Notes under the pieces: generated by a model
Told to the model about the DNA's origin: nothing
What the model saw: the letters and a program-made list of their open reading frames with translations, nothing else
Database searches by the model: none
In this document: positions 16,913 through 26,137 of the stretch, piece by piece
Layout: each line of letters opens with the position of its first letter
Position numbering within the stretch: the first letter of the stretch is position 1
Made by a program: the position numbers and the translations under genes
From: CAYNRA01 sp046293395
Lineage (GTDB): Bacteria; Bacteroidota; Bacteroidia; Cytophagales; Spirosomataceae
Direction: 5' to 3'
DNA length: 64,000 nucleotides
NCBI GenBank assembly: GCA_046293395.1
Contig: JBKBOU010000001.1
Coordinates: 1,302,001-1,366,000 of the forward strand

Positions 16913-18628
16913 TTAATAGCGCCAAGACGTTAAGTCAACACCAGCTGGAGCTGTTTTCTTGACGAGTTCAGCCCATTTTGGAATAAACATTCGGTGGTAG
17001 CGAAGTCGGCTGATGTAATTGGGCTGCGTAGGGTCGCCATTCCAACAATGTTCGGCGCGGTCTCCGTAATCTACGACACCATCGTACGGTGGATTCGCAA
17101 GCTCTTCAAGCATTTCTTCAGCAAGATATACCGCATTATTCAAGTAGAAATTATCCATATCTCCACAATAAATATGGATTCTACCTTTCCAATTTTCTCC
17201 ATTTTTCGCCCAATCGCGTTTCAAAATATAGGCTAAATCGTAGTTTTCTTTCCAGTAAGCGGCGACTTTCGGGTCTATGACTCCTGTTTTTTTATCCCAA
17301 ATAGGTTGTGGATATCCGTCTTTCCCGACAGGCGAATAGACGGCTTCCCAAATATCAAATTGCTGCCCGGAGCGCGTTTTTGTACCTAAAGCCCATTCTT
17401 TTTTATTCATTTGCTCGACAGTTGCCGATATTTGTCCAAGATAATCGCGGTGCCCCGGACGTGCTAATTTCTTGAAATCTCCGTCATAATAATACGCATT
17501 CTTGTCCTCGTAAATATTCACAGTTGTGAAAGCCCGAAAATCAATAGGGTCAGGACACGCCGCAAAGCACCCGTTGTATTCTGTTGGGTATTTCACCTGA
17601 ACTGCCAACGCTTCCCAACCGCCAGTAGAGCCACCATACGTAAAACGTGCCCAACCTTCGCCAATACCCCGAAATTGTTTCTCGATAAACGGAATTAATT
17701 CATACGTTATCGCATCGCCATACGGCCCGATGTTTTCTGAATTAACGGCATACGAATCGTCGTAAAATGGACAAGGATGTTGAATTTCAATCGCTAAAAC
17801 CCGTGGAAAATCAGGACCCGTCCACATTTTATAAAAATCGTAGGCTTCTTGCTGAACAATGCGATTATATCCAGAAATTTTGAAACGCGGATTGTAATCA
17901 TTTGGGAGATTTGTATCGGGTGGAATGGTACGGAATCCATCAAAATCAGCAGGAAAATGACCGTGAAAAATAGCTAGAGGATATTTTACTTGGGGGTTTT
18001 CATCAAAACCTTCGGGCAACAAAATATGCGCACCTAAATACATGGGACGTCCCCAAAATTCGGTCAATAATTTACTTTGGATACGGATATGTTTGATGTA
18101 TTTGGTGTCTTCAGGAGCAGGAATTGGCGGAATTTCTTCAGTTAATTCAATTGAAATCGTTGATTTTAATGTCGGATTTATCTTCAATTTCATCGGTTTG
18201 CTGTACAAATTTCCGGGGGCTAGATTCCATTGTTGCCCTTCGCCTCTGTCCATCGGCATTTTAACGACAAATCCATCTTTCCGCCGAAAAGTCTCGTATC
18301 TATGTAACAGTACTTGCACGGTGTATTCGCCGGCAGGAAGTGCAGACCATGTTTCGACAGGATACCCATTCATTTTGGAAGCGACCAACGTTTGGGCTTT
18401 GCCAGTTTCCCAGTTTTCGACGTCCATCCCAAAGACTTGTTGGGTTGTTTGTCCATCTTGAATCTGAAAACGGGGTTCTGATTGGTCATTTTTTGAAATC
18501 AATAAGAGCAATCTACCGTCGAAAGTTTGGGTATGTTTCTGCGCAGAAATCGTGACTTGTACAGCAGATTGCGCCCATGCAGAGGTGAACAAACACGTCA
18601 GAAAAAGAAGCGTAAAAATGTGTTTCAT
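16913..18628 (-). CDS. Secreted esterase-like α/β hydrolase
   Basis: 571 residues with a Sec signal peptide ending SAWAQ (residue 20). A β-rich N-terminal domain of about 170 residues is followed by an α/β-hydrolase domain. Candidate active-site residues are the elbow YGGSTGGWEAL (Ser), Asp in CGDMDNFYL and His in AEHCWNGD, as in the putative esterase (EstD) family. YLGAHILLPEGFDE is the usual entry strand of such enzymes. Bacteroidota relatives are annotated only as hypothetical or alpha/beta hydrolase-fold proteins; substrate unknown. A monocistronic gene with a terminator behind it. Confidence 0.78.
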   Translation of the reverse strand: MKHIFTLLFLTCLFTSAWAQSAVQVTISAQKHTQTFDGRLLLLISKNDQSEPRFQIQDGQTTQQVFGMDVENWETGKAQTLVASKMNGYPVETWSALPAGEYTVQVLLHRYETFRRKDGFVVKMPMDRGEGQQWNLAPGNLYSKPMKLKINPTLKSTISIELTEEIPPIPAPEDTKYIKHIRIQSKLLTEFWGRPMYLGAHILLPEGFDENPQVKYPLAIFHGHFPADFDGFRTIPPDTNLPNDYNPRFKISGYNRIVQQEAYDFYKMWTGPDFPRVLAIEIQHPCPFYDDSYAVNSENIGPYGDAITYELIPFIEKQFRGIGEGWARFTYGGSTGGWEALAVQVKYPTEYNGCFAACPDPIDFRAFTTVNIYEDKNAYYYDGDFKKLARPGHRDYLGQISATVEQMNKKEWALGTKTRSGQQFDIWEAVYSPVGKDGYPQPIWDKKTGVIDPKVAAYWKENYDLAYILKRDWAKNGENWKGRIHIYCGDMDNFYLNNAVYLAEEMLEELANPPYDGVVDYGDRAEHCWNGDPTQPNYISRLRYHRMFIPKWAELVKKTAPAGVDLTSWRY

Positions 18629-18727
18629 CGTTTGTTAGGTGATTAATTTGAATTGTTAAGATACAAAAAACACGTTTTCTTGGCACATAACTATACAAAT
18701 ACTTCGTACAGAATGCAGTGAATGTTT

Positions 18728-18735
18728 TACCTTTG
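18728..18735 (+). promoter_or_regulatory. Promoter -7 element for the LptF/LptG permease
   Basis: TACCTTTG matches TAnnTTTG. It sits inside the longer possible reading frame (GTG at 18718), so it supports a start at 18751 or 18760. Confidence 0.5.
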
Positions 18736-18759
18736 TTGAGTTTTACTCAAATGATTGCA

Positions 18760-19839
18760 ATGAAAATTCTCGATAAATTCCTACTAAAACGTTTTCTGAC
18801 GACCTATCTATTTGCGGTTTTCATCATTGTATTGGTCATTATGGTGATTGATTTTGTTGAAAAAAACGATAATTTCATCCAACGCCAAGCACCCATGCGG
18901 GCGATTTTACTCCAATATTACCTCAATCTAGCTCCTTATTGGGCAAACTACATCAGCCCTTTGATGATATTCATCTCGACGGTTTTTTTTACGGCAAAAC
19001 TTGCTTCACACACAGAAATCATCGCGATGCTCAGCGGCGGCATCAGTTTTACCCGAATTATGCGGCCTTATGTCATTGGTTCGCTCCTTGTCGCTTTACT
19101 TTCTTTCGTGATGGTAGGTTGGGTATTGCCCAAAGCCAATAAAATTCGACTCAATTTTGAGAATGCTTACGTCCACGAAAAATTTTATTTCTCAGACCGT
19201 AACTTTCATACAGCTGTTGCTCCAAACGTCTATGCGTATATGTCGAGCTATAATAATGAGTCGAAAACGGGATATGATTTTACTTTAGAGAAAATCGAAG
19301 ACGGAAAATTAAAAGAAAAGTTATCGGCGCGGCGCATTACTTGGAACGATAGCACAAGTCGTTGGCAATTATACGACTACCGAATCCGGGTATTGGGCAT
19401 ATCCAAAGACAAATTAACATTCGGACAAAACTCGATTGATACTACTTTAACGCTTACACCAGATGACTTTGAAAACAGCCGTGCCCGACACGAAACATTT
19501 ACTATTCCGGAATTACAAAAACAAATTCGTTTGATAGAACTGCGTGGTTCTGAAGGGATTGCCCCGTATCAGATTGAGTACTATCAGCGGTTTGCTACTC
19601 CGTTTGCTGTTGTTATTTTATCCATCATGGGCTTGATTGTAGCCGCACGAAAAACCCGGGGCGGCGTAGGCGTTCAAATTGCTATTGGGTTTGTTTTGGC
19701 GTTTGTTTACATTCTTTTTTACATCATGTCGAAAGGCATTGCAGAAGCCGGAAATATGCCGGCTTTGTTGGCAGTTTGGTTGCCCAATATCGTCTTTGGA
19801 TGTATTGCAGGCGTCATGTATTTTACCGTTCCTAGGTAA
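18760..19839 (+). CDS. LptF/LptG family permease (YjgP/YjgQ)
   Basis: Inner-membrane half of the lipopolysaccharide export ABC transporter, working with LptB and LptC. About 359 residues: three N-terminal TM helices (from MKILDKFLLKRFLTTYLFAV), a periplasmic β-jellyroll of about 150 residues (FSDRNFHTAVAP... to ...RHETFTIPELQ), and three C-terminal TM helices with YQRFATPFAVVILSIMGLIV. Both ends match the YjgP/YjgQ family. Bacteroidota often keep the two permease genes apart, as here. Whether it is LptF or LptG is not clear. The ATG at 18751 is an equally possible start. Confidence 0.9.
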   Translation: MKILDKFLLKRFLTTYLFAVFIIVLVIMVIDFVEKNDNFIQRQAPMRAILLQYYLNLAPYWANYISPLMIFISTVFFTAKLASHTEIIAMLSGGISFTRIMRPYVIGSLLVALLSFVMVGWVLPKANKIRLNFENAYVHEKFYFSDRNFHTAVAPNVYAYMSSYNNESKTGYDFTLEKIEDGKLKEKLSARRITWNDSTSRWQLYDYRIRVLGISKDKLTFGQNSIDTTLTLTPDDFENSRARHETFTIPELQKQIRLIELRGSEGIAPYQIEYYQRFATPFAVVILSIMGLIVAARKTRGGVGVQIAIGFVLAFVYILFYIMSKGIAEAGNMPALLAVWLPNIVFGCIAGVMYFTVPR

Positions 19840-19879
19840 AATTTTGTAGGAATAAAAAAGCTTTTTCGTGGAAAGCATG

Positions 19880-19887
19880 TAATTTTG
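19880..19887 (+). promoter_or_regulatory. Promoter -7 element for argG
   Basis: TAATTTTG fits TAnnTTTG and is placed 63 nt before the argG ATG. Confidence 0.45.
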
Positions 19888-19914
19888 TTTGGTAATAGAT
19901 TTCTATTTTTAATC

Positions 19915-19930
19915 CCTAGAATGTTCTAGG
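19915..19930. promoter_or_regulatory. Perfect 16-nt palindrome in the argG leader (possible operator)
   Basis: CCTAGAA-TG-TTCTAGG, 7-bp arms with a 2-nt centre, flanked on both sides by AATCC. It lies between the argG promoter element and start codon. It does not resemble the classical ArgR box (TGAATnnnnATTCA). Confidence 0.45.
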
Positions 19931-19949
19931 AATCCTCTTTTTTAACAAT

Positions 19950-21149
19950 ATGAAGAAAGTCGTTTTAGCGTACAGTGGAGGTTTGGATACCTCCTTTTGT
20001 GTCAAATACCTGACCGAAGAAAAAGGCATGGAAGTCTATTCTGTACTGGTTGATACAGGTGGATTTACAGATGAAGAAATCGCTGATATTGAGAAAAAAG
20101 CGTATGAATTAGGAGTTAAAACGCATTATACTGCGCGTGTAGCTGATAAATACTACAAAGAATGTATTCGTTTTTTGATATATGGAAACATCTTGAAAAA
20201 CAATACATATCCATTATCTGTGAGTGCAGAGCGTATTTTCCAAGCAGTTGCAGTAGCTGAATACGCCAAAAGTATTGGGGCAAATGCCATAGCGCATGGA
20301 AGTACGGGGGCGGGCAATGACCAAGTTCGTTTCGATATTGCCTTCCGGATTATTGTTCCAGAAGCAGAAATCATCACGCCAATTCGTGATTTGAAATTAT
20401 CCCGTGAGGCAGAAATTGACTTTTTAAAGTCCAAAGGAGTGGTTCGGGAGTGGCATAAATCCACGTACAGTATCAACCAAGGATTATGGGGTACGTCGGT
20501 AGGTGGAAAAGAGACCTTAAACTCTTGGGATTCTCTACCAGAGTCCGCCTATCCTACGCAAGTTCAACGTAAAAAAGAGAAAGAAATATCCCTTCAATTT
20601 GTGAAAGGAGAGCTCAAAGGAGTAAACGGAAAAAGATTCCGCAATCCGGTGGATGCTATTCGTCGCTTGCACGATTTAGCGAGTGTCTATGGAATTGGGC
20701 GAGATACACACGTTGGTGACACGATTATTGGTATCAAGGGCCGTGTTGGATTTGAGGCGGCGGCTCCGTTGATTATCATCAAAGCACACCATTTGCTCGA
20801 AAAACACGTATTGACCAAATGGCAACAATATTGGAAACAAAATTTGGCAGAATATTACGGCATGTTGCTACACGAAGGACAGTTCAACGAGCCTGTTTTG
20901 CGTGATATAGAGCAATTTATGGAAAGTACGCAAGGACACGTAACAGGAACAGTTCGGGTATTATTGGCACCGTATCGTTTCCAAGTTCTAGGAATACAAT
21001 CGGAGTACGACTTAATGTCACCTGTTTTTGGTAGTTATGGCGAAATGAACAATGCTTGGTCGGGCGATGACGTGCGTGGTTTCTCAAAGATTGCGTCAAA
21101 TCAAGTGATGATTTACGAAAAAGTAAAAGAAATAGCAGAGAAAAAATAA
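19950..21149 (+). CDS. argG: Argininosuccinate synthase
   Basis: Condenses citrulline and aspartate with ATP in arginine synthesis. 399 residues, the usual length. The N-terminal PP-loop is VVLAYSGGLDTSFCVKYL, and GSTGAGNDQVRFD is the conserved citrulline/aspartate-binding segment. YSINQGLWGTSVGG and the C-terminal tetramerisation helix also fit. No other arginine genes are adjacent. It is a single transcription unit with a palindromic site upstream and a strong terminator downstream. Confidence 0.97.
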   Translation: MKKVVLAYSGGLDTSFCVKYLTEEKGMEVYSVLVDTGGFTDEEIADIEKKAYELGVKTHYTARVADKYYKECIRFLIYGNILKNNTYPLSVSAERIFQAVAVAEYAKSIGANAIAHGSTGAGNDQVRFDIAFRIIVPEAEIITPIRDLKLSREAEIDFLKSKGVVREWHKSTYSINQGLWGTSVGGKETLNSWDSLPESAYPTQVQRKKEKEISLQFVKGELKGVNGKRFRNPVDAIRRLHDLASVYGIGRDTHVGDTIIGIKGRVGFEAAAPLIIIKAHHLLEKHVLTKWQQYWKQNLAEYYGMLLHEGQFNEPVLRDIEQFMESTQGHVTGTVRVLLAPYRFQVLGIQSEYDLMSPVFGSYGEMNNAWSGDDVRGFSKIASNQVMIYEKVKEIAEKK

Positions 21150-21167
21150 GTAGCTTTGATTTTGGTA

Positions 21168-21212
21168 AAAGGGTTTTTTGTTCAATTCAGAACAAAAAAC
21201 CCTTTCTTTTTT
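21168..21212. terminator. Strong terminator between argG and the acylase gene
   Basis: 16-bp perfect stem (AAAGGGTTTTTTGTTC, 21168-21183, with 21190-21205), 6-nt loop, then CTTTTTT. It separates two convergent genes. Confidence 0.92.
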
Positions 21213-23604
21213 AAGGCTTTAGTCGCATGCGACCCATTTGAACAGACTGAATTTCTTTTCGGTTCATTCGTTCTTTTCGTGCTTTGGACTGCGCATACAT
21301 TTCTGCTTGGTCTTTGTAATACTTACTCATAAAATAGCCCGATTGTCCTGTTGGATTTATACTCGTGGCATTTTCTGGATAACCAAAATCAATGATTCTA
21401 CGCAAAGCTGGCCCGTAGGTAATGTCGTATTTACCCGTAGAATCCACGCGAAAATCAAGGTTATTGATGGTACTTTTTCCACCGGGTGCAGGGAGAGGTC
21501 CGACATTGAAATAGCGTCCGATAACAGGTAGAACGCCCATCGGGTGAGGATGCGTAAGGGTGTGGTTGTATTTCCATTTTCTTGCTTCAGCATCCAAGCC
21601 CCCCTCTTTTTCAAGATCTTGCACAGCTCGTCTAAATGCTTCCGTCAGGATTTGTTTTCGTGTTTCTTGGGCAGGCGTTTGCACATTATCCCACCATTTG
21701 GAAGCGTCGTTTAGGTATAACCCGACCCGCCCGTGTTCTAAAAACATATTCCAGCGTAGTAAATCAAAGAAAGAATCGCCCATTTCATCTTTCAGAAGCA
21801 ATTCGTCTATTCGGTACATGAATCGGTAAAAAAGCGCAGGTTCGATACTTTCTAGGGTATGTTGCCCTTTCCAATTCTTCAACATAGCTACCCCCTTTTT
21901 ACCTTCTTCCGTCGTAATGTCTGATTCAAAAACAGGAATAAGTGTAGCCAACATACGTACAAAAACTGGATTTGTAACGTCGTTAATGACCTCACGCACT
22001 TGGTCGGGTGTCCAGTCTGATTTTGCTGTAAATAATAATTCTTGTATGCGTGTCGCGCGGTCAACAGGAACGTAATAGCCGGGATAAAGAAGCCCATTTC
22101 TTGCCGCAGGTTGGTTATTTGCGGAGTACAAAACACCATTTTCAGGATTCATACTTTGTGGATTTTCAGCAAAATCATGCCAGCCAAGCGGCTCATCCTT
22201 TCCAGAGCTACCGTCCAAGACCAGCTTAGATTGGACATGCGGCGGCCTTTTGATTAATTTTGCCGTCGCCCACCAAGCAATATTTCCTTCTGTATCTCCC
22301 CACATGACATTCAAGCCAGGGGAATGAATCATTTGGACGTATTTTTCAACTTCTTGAGCATTTTTGGAGTGCGCCATTCCGTAACATGCCTCTAGATTAC
22401 GAGAAGGAAACTTGAAATACGTCCAAAACAAAGAAATTGGGTCAGTTTGGTTGACAAATGGAGAAGTCAGTTCTTTTGTTTTCATGACATCACTGATTAA
22501 AACACCATGTCTGGACTCACGAATAACCAATGGTACAGCCGCTTTTCCTTTCACCTGAATTTCTTCTTCACGCACCTTCAAGTCTTCCCATTTATCTTGA
22601 AACCAGACTTGATTCTCATTTTTTGGGTTTACTTTTTCCCGGTAAAAATCCATTTCATCGTTTAAGAACATCGTTAAACCCCAGCCACCGTGGTCATTAT
22701 GACCTAGATATGCGAAAGGAACCCCCGCCACAAAATTACCATAGAACTGAAAACCAGGGCTAGACAAATGTGCTTCATACCAAACAGAAGGTTGTGCAAA
22801 CGATATATGGGTGTCATTGGATAAAATAGGTTTCCCTGACTTCGTTTTTTTACCTGAAATAACCCAACCATTGGAACCCAAAAGGGGCGGTGCAGGAATT
22901 TTCTTTTCGAGTTTGGTAATGTGTTTTGATAAAGCTAAAAATAGTTTATCTACTGGAATTTTAGGTTCATCTATAGCTGTATTTACACCCAAATCTTGCA
23001 GATAATCAGGACCTAGTTGTTGGTGAATATATTCTGTAATGGCTTCCCCTCGAAATGCCTCCATGAAACTATACGACATATATCCAGAAATGATTTCACT
23101 GTCCTCCAATGTAAAATCCGTTTTTGGGATACCTGCAAGCGTAAATTCAATAGGTGTTTTTCCTGTTTTTATAAATTGATTGACGCCCTTAATATACGCC
23201 TCCGCATTTTTCACGAAAGGAGCCGAGGGGTTCTTCTTATATACAGAATCAATGGTTTTTTGGGCAAATTGACGGAAGCCAAGGGTTCGAAAAAATTGAT
23301 CTACGGGAACCATTTCCTCCCCAAAAATCTCTGCCAAACGCCCATCTCCTAGCCGTCTGAGTAACTCCATTTGAAAAAGTCTATCTTGCGCATGAACATA
23401 CCCAAGCGCATACCAAAGATCTTCCTCATTTTGAGCATACACATGCGGGATTGCGTGGTCATCAAAGAGTACTTCGACTTCTGACGTAAGTCCTTTTAAC
23501 TGAACTTCTGCATCATAATCCGGTTTCAAATACTGTAAATAGGCGTAAATACCTATAAAAGAAGCAGCTATTACTCCGATAGCTAGACGTAAAATAAATT
23601 TCAT
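21211..23604 (-). CDS. Penicillin acylase family amidase (Ntn hydrolase)
   Basis: 797 residues. An N-terminal hydrophobic helix (MKFILRLAIGVIAASFIGIY) anchors or exports it. The α-chain carries DDHAIPHVYAQNEEDLWYALGYVHAQDRLFQMELLRR, the family hallmark. The autocatalytic cleavage and nucleophile site is LLGSNGW with Ser244, beginning the β-chain. A conserved late segment, SSGKDEPLGWHDF, follows. The family hydrolyses amides such as β-lactam side chains or acyl-homoserine lactones in the periplasm; the natural substrate here is unknown. The start at 23604 gives a good signal anchor; the frame back to 23694 is unlikely. Confidence 0.93.
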   Translation of the reverse strand: MKFILRLAIGVIAASFIGIYAYLQYLKPDYDAEVQLKGLTSEVEVLFDDHAIPHVYAQNEEDLWYALGYVHAQDRLFQMELLRRLGDGRLAEIFGEEMVPVDQFFRTLGFRQFAQKTIDSVYKKNPSAPFVKNAEAYIKGVNQFIKTGKTPIEFTLAGIPKTDFTLEDSEIISGYMSYSFMEAFRGEAITEYIHQQLGPDYLQDLGVNTAIDEPKIPVDKLFLALSKHITKLEKKIPAPPLLGSNGWVISGKKTKSGKPILSNDTHISFAQPSVWYEAHLSSPGFQFYGNFVAGVPFAYLGHNDHGGWGLTMFLNDEMDFYREKVNPKNENQVWFQDKWEDLKVREEEIQVKGKAAVPLVIRESRHGVLISDVMKTKELTSPFVNQTDPISLFWTYFKFPSRNLEACYGMAHSKNAQEVEKYVQMIHSPGLNVMWGDTEGNIAWWATAKLIKRPPHVQSKLVLDGSSGKDEPLGWHDFAENPQSMNPENGVLYSANNQPAARNGLLYPGYYVPVDRATRIQELLFTAKSDWTPDQVREVINDVTNPVFVRMLATLIPVFESDITTEEGKKGVAMLKNWKGQHTLESIEPALFYRFMYRIDELLLKDEMGDSFFDLLRWNMFLEHGRVGLYLNDASKWWDNVQTPAQETRKQILTEAFRRAVQDLEKEGGLDAEARKWKYNHTLTHPHPMGVLPVIGRYFNVGPLPAPGGKSTINNLDFRVDSTGKYDITYGPALRRIIDFGYPENATSINPTGQSGYFMSKYYKDQAEMYAQSKARKERMNRKEIQSVQMGRMRLKP

Positions 23605-23788
23605 ACGAAGGATTTGGTTGATATGTTGATGAACCAAATTACAATAAGTTAGCCAATTAGTACAAAAAGCAAGGAACGAAAACACAAAATACATACAGTA
23701 AATTTCATCGTGTGGCTAATTTATGGGGGCTTGATAGTTCTTTCCGTAAAAAAATACGTACTTCGTGGTTCGAATAACACATCAAAAC

Positions 23789-24409
23789 ATGACGATACCC
23801 ATTCTTTGGGAAGACACCCATTTCCTCATTGTACATAAACCAGCCGGATTGCCAACGATACCAGGCCAAGACCAAACAGTATCATTGCTAGGTGCTTTTC
23901 CGACATGCCATGCCGTACATCGTCTTGACCAACGCGTTAGTGGATTGGTGCTTTTAGCCAAGTCAGCGGAAGATATGACTGCCGCTACCCGTCTGTTTCA
24001 ACGTGGGAAAGTACAGAAAACCTACCATGCTGTTACGATGCAAATTCCGCAACAAGATAGTCCTCTAACACATTGGTTGCTCCAAAAAGGAAGTAAATCA
24101 TTGGTTGCTAAAACTGAAAAACCAGCTTATTTGAAGTCTATTTTGCACTACGAACTTATACGCTCGAGTGAGCGCTATCATCTGTTTGAAATCACGTTGA
24201 AGACAGGACGGTTTCACCAAATCCGGGCGCAAATGTCAGCGAGTGGCGCACCCATTGTTGGCGATGTCAAGTATGGTTTTAAGAGAACAACACCCGATGG
24301 TAGCATTTTTTTACAAGCAAGCGGACTCGCATTTGTACACCCATTCACTCAGGAAACCATTCATATTGAGCTGCCCATTCCTACATTATGGAGTAAATAC
24401 GGAATCTAA
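23789..24409 (+). CDS. RluA-type RNA pseudouridine synthase, short form
   Basis: 207 residues without an S4 domain. The core is ILWEDTHFLIVHKPAGLPTI, the catalytic loop HAVHRLDQRVSGLVLLAKS (Asp in HRLD) and KTGRFHQIRAQMSASGAPIVGD. It isomerises uridines in rRNA or tRNA; the short form resembles TruC/RluA rather than RluD, but the target cannot be fixed. The ATG at 23789 is preferred over the GTG at 23765. An 18-bp hairpin follows, shared with the convergent glycerate kinase gene. Confidence 0.92.
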   Translation: MTIPILWEDTHFLIVHKPAGLPTIPGQDQTVSLLGAFPTCHAVHRLDQRVSGLVLLAKSAEDMTAATRLFQRGKVQKTYHAVTMQIPQQDSPLTHWLLQKGSKSLVAKTEKPAYLKSILHYELIRSSERYHLFEITLKTGRFHQIRAQMSASGAPIVGDVKYGFKRTTPDGSIFLQASGLAFVHPFTQETIHIELPIPTLWSKYGI

Positions 24410-24428
24410 AATTTTTAAAATACAATAC

Positions 24429-24475
24429 ATAATGAATCATAAACAAATGATAATCAATTGTTTATGATTCATTAT
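24429..24475. terminator. 18-bp AT-rich hairpin between convergent genes
   Basis: 24429-24446 pairs perfectly with 24458-24475 (core AATGAATCATAAACAA), loop 11 nt. It includes the last codons and stop of glycerate kinase. T-runs behind it are weak on both strands. Confidence 0.6.
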
Positions 24476-25562
24476 AGAAAAGATGTTGTGTTCGGAGAGC
24501 TATCAAGGTTTCAACGTATGCGACAGCCTCTTCAAAGGTGATACTTGGAGAAAGCAGCTGCGCTACTTTTTCAATACCCATGGATTGATACTGTAGAGTA
24601 CTGAGTTCATTTTTCCCACAAACAACCCATACGGTTTTTTGGTACGATGATGCCACCGAGGCAACACCATGAATCAGTTTTCCGTGTAACGTTTGACTAT
24701 CCATTTTTCCCTCACCTGTCAGAATAATGTCTGCTTTTTGAACGAATTGATTGAAATTCAGTCGCTCAAAAATAAAATCCGTGCCCGACTTGAGTTGCGC
24801 ATGTAGAAAAGTCATAGCTCCCCAGGCTAATCCGCCCGCAGCACCAGCACCGGGTACATCTACCCGAGATGGAAGTCCGGAAGATAACGCTAAAAAAGCT
24901 ACATGGGTTAATCCTTCCTCTAACAATTGGATATCCTCTCGCGTAGCTCCTTTTTGAGGCCCATATACGGCGGCGGTTCCCCGCTGCCCAAGTAACGGAT
25001 TTTCTACATCACAAATTACTGTATATGAGACATTTATACTACTTTTAGGAGAAATTATTTCAGCAATTGAAAGTAAATTTTTACCGATGGGAACAATTGA
25101 TTTACCCGTTTTATCCAAGAATTGAAAACCCAAGGCAGAAGCCATGCCTATGCCGCCATCTGTTGTTGCACTTCCTCCAACAAACAAAAAAATTTCATTG
25201 GCTCCCCGTTGCAGCGCATCTTGAATGAACTGCCCCGTTCCGGCGGTTGATGTTTCGATGGTTTTGCGCTCCGATGGATGTAAAAGAGCCAATCCGGACG
25301 CACGAGACATCTCGATAAATACCTTATTATCAGATAAATAATAGGACGAAGAAATGGTTTTAAACAACGGATTTTGTACATGAACATCCACCCAAATACC
25401 GGATACAGAAGAAGCAATGACCTCTAAAGAACCCTCTCCACCATCGGCCAAAGGCAAAATTGTGTAAGTAGTGCCAAGTGGAAGACCCTTTGCCATGGCT
25501 TTGGCAACGCGTTCGGCAGAGAGGGAACCCTTGAATTTATCTGGACAAATGAGTACGTGCAT
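24462..25562 (-). CDS. Glycerate kinase
   Basis: 366 residues of the GlxK/GarK (glycerate 2-kinase) family. Signatures: ICPDKFKGSLSAERVAKAM at the N-terminus, LADGGEGS, SATTDGGIGMASALG (nucleotide/substrate loop), VPGAGAAGGLAWG and LTGEGKMDSQTLHGK. It phosphorylates D-glycerate, feeding photorespiration-like or glycolate/tartronate salvage into glycolysis. The start at 25562 gives the canonical MHVLICPDKFKG. It follows the DinB gene by 11 nt, but no metabolic link to DinB or MbnP is evident. The stop lies within a hairpin. Confidence 0.93.
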   Translation of the reverse strand: MHVLICPDKFKGSLSAERVAKAMAKGLPLGTTYTILPLADGGEGSLEVIASSVSGIWVDVHVQNPLFKTISSSYYLSDNKVFIEMSRASGLALLHPSERKTIETSTAGTGQFIQDALQRGANEIFLFVGGSATTDGGIGMASALGFQFLDKTGKSIVPIGKNLLSIAEIISPKSSINVSYTVICDVENPLLGQRGTAAVYGPQKGATREDIQLLEEGLTHVAFLALSSGLPSRVDVPGAGAAGGLAWGAMTFLHAQLKSGTDFIFERLNFNQFVQKADIILTGEGKMDSQTLHGKLIHGVASVASSYQKTVWVVCGKNELSTLQYQSMGIEKVAQLLSPSITFEEAVAYVETLIALRTQHLFYNES

Positions 25563-25573
25563 AGGAAATTCAA

Positions 25574-26119
25574 TTACCAACCAACATATCCAACAGGCGT
25601 TATCCCATTGAGCCGTAGATAGCAAAGTGCTTGCCCTCGGTGGTGAATAATGTGATTTTCCATGGCATAAAAAAGGCGTGCAACGGAAATAGAATCACCT
25701 GAAAAATCTGTCAATTCCTTTAACTTATTTGGTGGCGTACTGCCAAGTACACGCGCCACCCACGCATAAAATCCACGAATTTCTGATGCCAATTCAGCAC
25801 GAGATAATTTATCCCAAGCGATACCGTGCATATACGGATTTTTTATAGACAACCGCGCGCAGATTTGCATCGCTGTAAATGTAATGCAATGCACAAACTG
25901 TGTCCGAAAGGTGAATGATTCTGGCGTATATCGAAAGTCTAATTTATCCTCTGGCATCTGCTCAAATAAGGCAATCGTATATTCTTCGGAGCGCTTCCAA
26001 GCAGGTAGAAAATCTGCTTGAAAAGAAATCTGTTTTGCTAATTTATCATTGGCAAAAGTGGGAATGGGCGCACCAAGAAAACCAATTCCTAAGAGCTGAA
26101 GTACTTTTTTTCTATTCAT
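25574..26119 (-). CDS. DinB-family protein with export signal
   Basis: 181 residues, a four-helix DinB/YfiT-like fold. The probable metal-site histidines are His in QFVHCITF and the pair in MENHIIHHRGQALCYLRLNG. The final motif ITPVGYVGW is typical of Bacteroidota DinB proteins. The first 24 residues (MNRKKVLQLLGIGFLGAPIPTFAN) look like a signal peptide, which is unusual for DinB; the mature protein would be periplasmic. Some family members are thiol or hydrolytic metalloenzymes. Its function is unknown. It is 18 nt after the barrel gene. Confidence 0.85.
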   Translation of the reverse strand: MNRKKVLQLLGIGFLGAPIPTFANDKLAKQISFQADFLPAWKRSEEYTIALFEQMPEDKLDFRYTPESFTFRTQFVHCITFTAMQICARLSIKNPYMHGIAWDKLSRAELASEIRGFYAWVARVLGSTPPNKLKELTDFSGDSISVARLFYAMENHIIHHRGQALCYLRLNGITPVGYVGW

Positions 26120-26137
26120 ATTCCTTAATTCATTTGT

